Shown: positions 12,317 through 24,600 of the stretch, one piece after another
How positions within the stretch are numbered: the first letter of the stretch is position 1
How the letters are laid out: the number at the start of each line of letters is the position of its first letter
Source of the DNA: Lateolabrax maculatus
Taxonomy: Eukaryota > Chordata > Actinopteri > Acropomatiformes > Lateolabracidae
Assembly (NCBI GenBank): GCA_031216445.1
Contig: CM062208.1
Coordinates: forward strand, 4,988,001 to 5,052,000
Direction: 5' to 3'
Length of the DNA: 64,000 nt
The notes under the pieces: model-generated
Database searches by the model: none
Seen by the model: the letters and a program-made list of their open reading frames with translations, nothing else
What the model was told of the DNA's origin: nothing
Program-made: the position numbers and the translations under genes

Positions 12317-14538
12317 CTCTCTTTTCTGGATGGATACACACATACATACTGTTTGTGTCTCTGCGCATGGTTATATACATTGTGTGTGTGTGTGTGTGTG
12401 TGTGTGTAACCTGATGTCGGTGAGAGTGCACTCCAATGCCAGGGAGCCAATCAAGGAGGACGGCAGCGGCCTCAAGTTGCTGACGTCGAGTTTCACCGTG
12501 TTGCCATGGTCACAGCGCATCACCTGGTGCCAGCCAGCAGAGAGACACAGTCGCTGTTATTAATTCAAACAAGCTTTAAGCCATAGTAACATTTAATGAA
12601 TGCTTTAAACTAACGTCCTGTACAGCGCGTCGGGTACCTGTTAATAATCCAGCTGCACTTTGTACAATGCAGCCAAGAGCAAACATATTAACATTAAACA
12701 AGGACACAAATATCAGAACTTTGACTCTCACTGACTCAAAACCTCCTGTGTGGCAGTAAAAAGATGCTGTAGAAGACAAACACTACATTCAGGCTGCTCT
12801 TTGGGAGCAGCAGTTTTTCTACCTCTGCAATGTTGCTGGATGTGACGTCGGAGCAGATCTTTCCTCTCTCCCAAACCCCGTTAATTTGAGCAGCGCAGTA
12901 CATGTCTGCCTTCCACACCACATCTTGGGGCTCCATAAGTGCACACTCCTGCTTCACCAGCTCACACATCCTGAAAAACACAGCAAGGTATAATCATATG
13001 ATCAAAGGATTTAAGTAGCTGTTAAAAATAGTTAGTATAACTATTTTAGGGATGCCATTGTCTCATTGTATCGTACATAAAATACTGCGTTCACAAACAA
13101 CCACAACGTAATGTTTGCTTGTACAGTTCAAACATTAGAAAACCAAGCTTGAAGTGTGTAATTGTGCACCATGGTGTGTGGGAGGTAAGGAAGGAACTAA
13201 TGCTCATTTTGATCATCAATTAACCGGAGATTTATTTATTTAATTGATTAATCTTTCAGTCTATACGGTGTCCAAAAAATAGAGAAAAATGGAAATCACA
13301 AGTTCCAGAGTGACGTACTCAAATTACGTGTTTTTTCCTACAAGCACTGCAAATCTTCATTTAAGAGGCTGGAACCAGCAAAAGTTTACCATTTTTGCCA
13401 TTTCCCAACATTTGTTTTATTTAAATCATGGTTTTGCTATTTAACTGCTGACCTTTTGAGCTGAGAGTTGTACTGGGTGAGGTGGACGAAGAAGCTGCTT
13501 GGTGAGTTGACGTGACTGACTCTGACTTTCAGGTCTTTGAGTTGGGCAGGGAGCTTCAGCTGAGGCTGAAACTCTAGCGGCTCCTCATTCTGCTCTCTGG
13601 GGATGTTTTCGTCCGCGACATCACCGTCCTCTGTGGCCAAACCCAAGTCAAGTGGAGGGTCCCATATGGCAGGCTCATCACCTAGGGAAGTGGCATCCTT
13701 GGACTTGAGTCTGCAGGAAAGGAGGAGGATTTGGGGGAGAAAGTGGGACGTGGTTCCTCAAATTTGACTATTTCTTTAATGGTAAAAACAAATTTTATCA
13801 TCTCATTAACTTGTGGATATACAAGTTGTAGAGGAAAGTCTAGAGAAGTCTCACCCCTCTTTGAAGCGGGCCAGATCCTCTTTGACCAGCAGCTCAGCTA
13901 TGTTGGCTAGTGGCCCGTTAAGGCCACTTTCAAACAGTCTGACTGGCAGAGGCTCAGTCTTAGGGACTGTTTCTGGAGAGGCACAAGGACGAAAATGAAA
14001 ATGGTGACAAAACACACGGAGACCACAAAACAGTAGTGAGTGCAATATTAAATATACAAGTTTAGTATCTGACACACACACACGCACATAAATCAGAAAC
14101 ACACATATATTTCACATTAATTCTCCATTATATTTAAAAAACAAACAAACACACACACACACACACAGTACCTGTAGCCACAACAGTGACCAGTTTCTGG
14201 TGAGCCAAGCTGATGAATTTGTTGGTACAGGCATCACTCCAGGTGTCTCCGTCCAGAGGAATCACATCTGGCAAACAGCAGTGGATGGCCTGGACAGCAG
14301 AAGAGACACTTCCTGTTAATCTATCCTTCTTCCTCAGTTCCAATTTACAGCTGATGTTGTTTTCTTGTCACAAAAGTTAAAAATGAACACCACCTAATGA
14401 ATTACATGCTGTGTTTTCTTACCATGGAAGGAAGGGCGAAGAACTCATCTTTGATCTTCCTCAAGTCGCTGACTGACAAGATTTTCTTATTGCCAAAGTC
14501 TACGTACCGCACCTCCACTTTTCTGTCTCCTGGATGAC

Positions 14539-14579
<41 letters not shown>

Positions 14580-15602
14580 AATGAGGAAAACCCACAACCC
14601 TTCTGACAACATATGCAACTAGGGCTGCAAATTAGATAATTCGCACCCAAATAGGTTTTTTCTTTTTTTCCCCCATCTTACAGATAAAATTTGTTTTGAA
14701 CTGGTTATAGGTTGAATTACTACTACATTCATGCACCTACACACACACCCTTACCTATGACCTGAGCTCTGTACCAAAACTTGTCATCATAGCGGGCAAC
14801 GCAGGCCTGTTCTATCACAGGGCAGTAGACCTGGAGGTTATCTTCTACAGCCACTGTTGTCGCATTGTAACATTCTTGGAGCTTGGTTGAGAGCAACAGG
14901 GACTCCATGTTATCAACCTGGTGGGGGGATACCGACAAAGTGAAAAGATGGGGAAATTAGAAAGAAAAAAGAGACAAAGAAAGGCTGTGTTGTTTTTATG
15001 AAAATTTCTTCCTGGGATCTCCTTCAAATGATAACCATTAAAATTCTTGTTAATCTAAATTATATTCCTGGCTTCTGAGCCTTGTTTTATCACGTTATAT
15101 ATATAGTGTATGTGTGTGTTTATGTGCATATTTAGTACCAGCTGGATGTAGAAGTCAGCAGGGTTGTTGATGTGGGACACCACAGCATTGAGCTCTGTGT
15201 TGATCTTGGGATAGACAGGAGGGTAGTACCGCAGGGGCCTCCTGCCCAACGTCACTGGAGAATAAAACCTATGAGTTTTGGAAGAGCAGTTAGGCCACTG
15301 CAGTAGTAGTAGAATAACGGCTTGATATTCAGAAAGTCATAATACCAATTTGCTTATCAGTTTTTCCTGGCAACATGCACACACGTACCTGGCCACTTCA
15401 ATGAAAACAAGGTACTCTCTGACAGAGATGGGCACATCACTGGACTGGTCCATGGGAGCTTTCCTCAGGTCCACCAATAAGGAGTCTCTGTCCTGACCCA
15501 AAGGCCGCATCTCCACTGCTGCAGAGCCAACCACACTGCAGAATTCAACCTGTGCCTCTTTACTCCAGCCCTTTGTCTGAACACACACAAACAAATTACA
15601 AA

Positions 15603-15642
<40 letters not shown>

Positions 15643-18600
15643 CTAGAAAAGGCAATTTCTGAAGAAATTGCGGTGTGAATGCTGACTGCTGAAATCCTGA
15701 CGCTGACGCTAAACTGGATTGCTGAAATTGAGCACAAAAAGTTGAATAATATCAACAAAGTATGAAAGATCTGGAATAGTTTAAGGTTTGGTGAAAGGCT
15801 GGCTGTAAAATGGATTGCTAAAGTTTAGCAAAAAAAGTTTAATAATATCAATTCAGAAAGTATGCATGTAATGAAAAAATTGAAAACAAAAAAAGACCAA
15901 AAACAACACTATAAAAAAAACGACAAAAAAAAACAAAAAACGAAAAAAATGAAAAAAAAACTGACATTATAAACAACAAAGACAGTATAAAAAAAATGAC
16001 AGAAAAACAACAAAAAAACGGACCTATGAACAACAAAAAGCGACAAAAAAAACAACAAAACAACACTATAAACAACAGAAACGACACTATAAAGGACAAA
16101 AAACAACAAAAACGACCAAAAACAACAAAAACGACACTATAAAGGACGAAAAAACAACGAAAACGACAATATAAAGGACGAAAAAACAACAAAAACGACA
16201 AAAAACAACAAAAACGACACTATAAAGGACGAAAAAACAACGAAAACGACAATATAAAGGACGAAAAACAACAAAAACGACACTATAAAGGACAAAAAAC
16301 AACAAAAAAACGACACTATAGAGGAGAAAAACGACACTATAAAGGACGAAAACAACAACAAAAACGACAAAAAACAACAAAAACGACAAAAAACAACAAA
16401 AACAACACTATAAAGGACGAAAACAACAACAAAAACGACAAAAAACAACAAAAACGACAAAAAAACAACAAAAACAACACTATAAAGGACGAAAAACACA
16501 ACAAAAATGACACTATAAAGGACAACAAAAACAACACTATAAAGGACGAAAAAACAACAAAAACAACACTATAAAGGACGAAAAAACAACAAAAACAACA
16601 CTATAAAGGACAAAAAAACAACAAAAACGACAAAAAAACAACAAAAACGACAAAAAACAACAAAAACGACAAAAACGACGCTATAAAGGACGAAAAACAC
16701 AAAAAAATGACACTATAAAGGACAAAAAAAACAACAAAAACGACAAAAAACAACAAAAACAACACAATAAAGGACGAAAAAACAACAAAAACGACGAAAA
16801 AAACAACAAAAACAACACTATAAAGGACGAAAAAACAACAAAAACGACGAAAAAAACAACAAAAACAACACTATAAAGGACGAAAAAACAACAAAAACGA
16901 CGCTATAAAGGACGAAAAAAACAACAAAAACGACAAAAAAACAACAAAAAACAACAAAAACGACGCTATAAAGGACGAAAAAACAACAAAAACGGCGAAA
17001 AAAACCCAAAAACAACACTGTAAAGGACGAAAAAACAACAAAAACGACAAAAAAACAACAAAAACGACACTATAAAGGACAAAAAACAACAAAAACGACG
17101 AAAAAACAACAAAAACAACACTATAAAGGACTAAAAAACAACAAAAACGACGAAAAAACAACAAAAACAACACTATAAAGGACGAAAAAAACAACAAAAA
17201 CGACACTATAAAGGACGAAAAAACAACAAAAACGACAAAAAACAACAAAAACGACACTATAAAGGACGAAAAAAACAACAAAAACGACGAAAAAACAACA
17301 AAAACGACAAAAACGACAAAAAACAACAAAAACGACGCTATAAAGGACGAAAAACACAAAAAAATGACACTATAAAGGACAAAAAAAACAACAAAAAACA
17401 ACAAAAACAACACAATAAAGGACGAAAAAACAACAAAAACGACGAAAAAAACAACAAAAACAACACTGTAAAGGACGAAAAAACAACAAAAACGACACTA
17501 TAAAGGACAAAAAACAACAAAAACGACAAAAAAACAACAAAAACGACACTATAAAGGACAAAAAACAACAAAAACGACGAAAAAACAACACTATAAAGGA
17601 CTAAAAACAACAAAAACGACGAAAAAACAACAAAAACAACACTATAAAGGACGAAAAAACAACAAAAACGACACTATAAAGGACGAAAACAACAAAAAAC
17701 AACAAAAACGACACTATAAAGGACAAAAACAACAACGAAAACGACAAAAAACAATACAAACAACACTATAAAGGACAAAAAACAACAAAAACGACACTAT
17801 AAAGGACGAAAAAACAACAAAAAAGACACTATAAAGGACGAAAAACAACAAAAACGACAAAAAACAACAAAAACGACACTATAAAGGACGAAAACAACAA
17901 AAACGACAAAAAACAACAAAAACGACACTATAAAGGACAAAAACAACAACGAAAACGACAAAAACAATACAAACAACACTATAAAGGACAAAAAACAACA
18001 AAAACGACACTATAAAGGACGAAAAAACAACGAAAACGACAATATAAAGGACGAAAAACAACAAAAACGACACTATAAAGGACAAAAAACAACAAAAAAA
18101 CGACACTATAGAGGAGAAAAACGACACTATAAAGGACGAAAACAACAACAAAAACGACAAAAAACAACAAAAACAACACTATAAAGGACGAAAACAACAA
18201 CAAAAACGACAAAAAACAACAAAAACGACAAAAAAACAACAAAAACAACACTATAAAGGACGAAAAACACAACAAAAATGACACTATAAAGGACAACAAA
18301 AACAACACTATAAAGGACGAAAAAACAACAAAAACAACACTATAAAGGACGAAAAAACAACAAAAACAACACTATAAAGGACAAAAAAACAACAAAAACG
18401 ACAAAAAAACAACAAAAACGACAAAAAACAACAAAAACGACAAAAACGACGCTATAAAGGACGAAAAACACAAAAAAATGACACTATAAAGGACAAAAAA
18501 AACAACAAAAACGACAAAAAACAACAAAAACAACACAATAAAGGACGAAAAAACAACAAAAACGACGAAAAAAACAACAAAAACAACACTATAAAGGACG

Positions 18601-21600
18601 AAAAAACAACAAAAACGACGAAAAAAACAACAAAAACAACACTATAAAGGACGAAAAAACAACAAAAACGACGCTATAAAGGACGAAAAAAACAACAAAA
18701 ACGACAAAAAAACAACAAAAAACAACAAAAACGACGCTATAAAGGACGAAAAAACAACAAAAACGGCGAAAAAAACCCAAAAACAACACTGTAAAGGACG
18801 AAAAAACAACAAAAACGACAAAAAAACAACAAAAACGACACTATAAAGGACAAAAAACAACAAAAACGACGAAAAAACAACAAAAACAACACTATAAAGG
18901 ACTAAAAAACAACAAAAACGACGAAAAAACAACAAAAACAACACTATAAAGGACGAAAAAAACAACAAAAACGACACTATAAAGGACGAAAAAACAACAA
19001 AAACGACAAAAAACAACAAAAACGACACTATAAAGGACGAAAAAAACAACAAAAACGACGAAAAAACAACAAAAACGACAAAAACGACAAAAAACAACAA
19101 AAACGACGCTATAAAGGACGAAAAACACAAAAAAATGACACTATAAAGGACAAAAAAAACAACAAAAAACAACAAAAACAACACAATAAAGGACGAAAAA
19201 ACAACAAAAACGACGAAAAAAACAACAAAAACAACACTGTAAAGGACGAAAAAACAACAAAAACGACACTATAAAGGACAAAAAACAACAAAAACGACAA
19301 AAAAACAACAAAAACGACACTATAAAGGACAAAAAACAACAAAAACGACGAAAAAACAACACTATAAAGGACTAAAAACAACAAAAACGACGAAAAAACA
19401 ACAAAAACAACACTATAAAGGACGAAAAAACAACAAAAACGACACTATAAAGGACGAAAACAACAAAAAACAACAAAAACGACACTATAAAGGACAAAAA
19501 CAACAACGAAAACGACAAAAAACAATACAAACAACACTATAAAGGACAAAAAACAACAAAAACGACACTATAAAGGACGAAAAAACAACAAAAAAGACAC
19601 TATAAAGGACGAAAAACAACAAAAACGACAAAAAACAACAAAAACGACACTATAAAGGACGAAAACAACAAAAACGACAAAAAACAACAAAAACGACACT
19701 ATAAAGGACAAAAACAACAACGAAAACGACAAAAACAATACAAACAACACTATAAAGGACAAAAAACAACAAAAACGACACTATAAAGGACGAAAAAACA
19801 ACAAAAACGACGAAAAAACAACAAAAACAAAACTATAAAGGACAAAAATCAACAAAAACGACAAAAAACAACAAATAACACTATAAAGGACAAAAAACAA
19901 CAAAAACGACACTATAAAGGACAAAAAACAACAAAAACGACGAAAAAACAACAAAAACGACACCATAAAGGACCAAAACAACAACAAAAACGACAAAAAA
20001 CAACAAAAACGACGCTATAAAGGACGAAAAAAACAACAAAAACGACAAAAAACAACAAAAACGACACTATAAAGGACGAAAACAACAACAAAAACGACAA
20101 AAAACAACAAAAACGACAAAAAAACAACAAAAACAACACTATAAAGGACGAAAAAACAACAAAAACGACGCTATAAAGGACGAAAAAACCAAACAAAAAC
20201 GACAAAAAAACAACAAAAACGACACTATAAAGGACAAAAAACAACAAAAACGACACTATAAAGGACGAAAAAACAACAAAAACGACAAAAAACAACAAAA
20301 ACGACGCTATAAAGGACGAAAAAAACAACAAAAACGACGAAAAACAACAAAAACAACACTATAAAGGACGAAAAAACAACAAAAACGACGCTATAAAGGA
20401 CGAAAAAAACAACAAAAACGACAAAAAAACAACAAAAACGACACTATAAAGGACAAAAAACAACACAAACGATACAATAAAGGACGAAAAACACAACAAA
20501 AATGACACTATAAAGGACAAAAAACAACAAAAACGACACTATAAAGGACGAAAAAACAACAAAAACGAAAAAAACAACAAAAACGACACTATAAAGGACA
20601 AAAAACAACAAAAACGACGAAAAAACAACAAAAACAACACTGTAAAGGACGAAAAAACAACAAAAACAACACTGTAAAGGACGAAAAAACAACAAAAACG
20701 ACATTATAAAGGACAAAAAACAACAAAAACGACAAAAAAACAACAAAAACGACACTATAAAGGACAAAAAACAACAAAAACGACGAAAAAACAACAAAAA
20801 ACAACAAAAACGACGCTATAAAGGACGAAAAAACAACAAAAACGATGAAAAAACAACAAAAACAACAGTATAAAGGACGAAAAACAACAAAAACGACGAA
20901 AAAACAACAAAAACAACACTATAAAGGACGAAAACAACAAAAAACAACAAAAACGACACTATAAAGGACGAAAAACAACAAAAACGACGAAAAAACAACA
21001 AAAACAACACTATAAAGGACGAAAAAACAACAAAAACGACACTATAAAGGACGAAAAACAACAAAAACGACAAAAAACCACAAAAACGACGCTATAAAGG
21101 ACGAAAAACACAACAAAAACGACGAAAAACAACACTATAAAGGACAAAAACAACAACGAAAACGACAAAAAACAACACAAACAACACTATAAAGGACAAA
21201 AAACAACAAAAACGACACTATAAAGGACGAAAAAACAACAAAAACGACGAAAAAACAACAAAAACAAAACTATAAAGGACAAAAAACAACAAAAACGACA
21301 AAAAAACAACAAAAAACAACACTATAAAGGACGAAAAACAACAAAAACGACGAAAAAACAACAAAAACGACGAAAAAACAACAAAAACGACACCATAAAA
21401 GACCAAAACAACAACAAAAACGACACTATAAAGGACGAAAAACAACAAAAACGACGAACAAAAAACAAAAACAACACTATAAAGGACGAAAAACAACAAA
21501 AACGACAAAAAAACAACAAAAACGACAAAAAACAACAAAAACGACGCTATAAAGGACGAAAAAACAACAAAAACGACGAAAAAACAACAAAAACAACACT

Positions 21601-24600
21601 ATAAAGGACAAAAAACAACAAAAACGACGAAAAAACAACAAAAACAACACTATAAAGGACGAAAAAAACAACAAAAACGACACTATAAAGGACGAAAAAA
21701 CAACAAAAACGACAAAAAACAACAAAAACGACACTATAAAGGACGAAAAAAACAACAAAAACGACGAAAAAAAACCAAAAACAACACTGTAAAGGACGAA
21801 AAAACAACAAAAACGACACTGTAAAGGACGAAAAAACAACAAAAACGACATTATAAAGGACAAAAAACAACAAAAACGACAAAAAAACAACAAAAACGAC
21901 ACTAGAAAGGACAAAAAACAACAAAAACGACGAAAAAACAACAAAAACAACACTATAAAGGACACAAAAACAACGAAAAAACAACAAAAACAACACTATA
22001 AAGGACAAAAAACAACAAAAACGACGAAAAAACAACAAAAACGACACTATAAAGGACGAAAACAACAAAAAAAAACAAAAACGACACTATAAAGGACAAA
22101 AACAACAACGAAAACGACAAAAAACAACACAAACAACACTATAAAGGACAAAAAACAACAAAAACGACACTATAAAGGACGAAAAAACAACAAAAACGAC
22201 AGTATAAAGGACGAAAAACAACAAAAACGACAAAAAACAACAAAAACGACACTATAAAGGACGAAAACAACAAAAACGACAAAAAACAACAAAAACGACA
22301 CTATAAAGGACAAAAACAACAACGAAAACGACAAAAAACAATACAAACAACACTATAAAGGACAAAAAACAACAAAAACGACACTATAAAGGACGAAAAA
22401 ACAACAAAAACGACGAAAAAACAACAAAAACAAAACTATAAAGGACAAAAATCAACAAAAACGACGAAAAAACAACAAAAACGACACCATAAAGGACCAA
22501 AACAACAACAAAAACGACAAAAAACAACAAAAACAACACTATAAAGGACAAAAAAACAACAAAAACGACAAAAAAACAACAAAAACGACAAAAAACAACA
22601 AAAACGACGCTATAAAGGACGAAAAAAACAACAAAAACGACAAAAAACAACAAAAACGACACTATAAAGGACGAAAACAACAACAAAAACGACAAAAAAC
22701 AACAAAAACGACAAAAAAACAACAAAAACAACACTATAAAGGACGAAAAAACAACAAAAACGACGCTATAAAGGACGAAAAAAACAACAAAAACGACAAA
22801 AAAACAACAAAAACGACACTATAAAGGACGAAAAAACAACAAAAACGACAAAAAACAACAAAAACGACGCTATAAAGGACGAAAAAAACAACAAAAACGA
22901 CGAAAAACAACAAAAACAACACTATAAAGGACGAAAAAACAACAAAAACGACGCTATAAAGGACGAAAAAAACAACAAAAACGACAAAAAAACAACAAAA
23001 ACGACACTATAAAGGACAAAAAACAACACAAACGATACAATAAAGGACGAAAAACACAACAAAAATGACACTATAAAGGACAAAAAACAACAAAAACGAC
23101 ACTATAAAGGACGAAAAAACAACAAAAACGAAAAAAACAACAAAAATGACACTATAAAGGACAAAAAACAACAAAAACGACGAAAAAACAACAAAAACAA
23201 CACTGTAAAGGACGAAAAAACAACAAAAACAACACTGTAAAGGACGAAAAAACAACAAAAACGACATTATAAAGGACAAAAAACAACAAAAACGACAAAA
23301 AAACAACAAAAACGACACTATAAAGGACAAAAAACAACAAAAACGACGAAAAAACAACAAAAAAACAACAAAAACGACGCTATAAAGGACGAAAAAACAA
23401 CAAAAACGACGAAAAAACAACAAAAACGACGAAAAAACAACAAAAACAACAGTATAAAGGACGAAAAACAACAAAAACGACGAAAAAACAACAAAAACAA
23501 CACTATAAAGGACGAAAACAACAAAAAACAACAAAAACGACACTATAAAGGACGAAAAACAACAAAAACGACGAAAAAACAACAAAAACAACACTATAAA
23601 GGACGAAAAAACAACAAAAACGACACTATAAAGGACGAAAAACAACAAAAACGACAAAAAACAACAAAAACGACGCTATAAAGGACGAAAAACACAACAA
23701 AAACGACGAAAAAACAACACTATAAAAGGACAAAAACAACAACGAAAACGACAAAAAACAACACAAACAACACTATAAAGGACAAAAAACAACAAAAACG
23801 ACACTATAAAGGACGAAAAAACAACAAAAACGACGAAAAAACAACAAAAACAAAACTATAAAGGACAAAAAACAACAAAAACGACAAAAAACAACAAAAA
23901 ACAACACTATAAAGGACGAAAAACAACAAAAACGACGAAAAAACAACAAAAACGACGAAAAAACAACAAAAACGACACCATAAAAGACCAAAACAACAAC
24001 AAAAACGACACTATAAAGGACGAAAAACAACAAAAACGACGAACAAACAACAAAAACAACACTATAAAGGACGTAAAACAACAAAAACGACAAAAAAACA
24101 AAAACGACAAAAAACAACAAAAACGACGCTATAAAGGACGAAAAAACAACAAAAACGACGAAAAAACAACAAAAACAACACTATAGAGGACAAAAAACAA
24201 CAAAAACGACAAAAAAACAACAAAAACGACACTATAAAGGACAAAAAACAACAAAAACGACAAAAAACAACAAAAACGACACTATAAAGGACGAAAAAAC
24301 AACAAAAACGACACTATAAAGGACGAAAAACAACAAAAACGACAAAAAACAACAAAAACGACGCTATAAAGGACGAAAAACACAACAAAAACGACGAAAA
24401 AACAACAAAAACAACACTATAAAGGACAAAAAAACAACAAAAACGACAAAAAAACAACAAAAACGACAAAAAACAACAAAAACGACGCTATAAAGGACGA
24501 AAAAACAACAAAAACGACACTATAAAGGACGAAAACAACAAAAACGACAAAAAACAACAAAAACGACACTATAAAGGACAAAAACAACAACGAAAACGAC

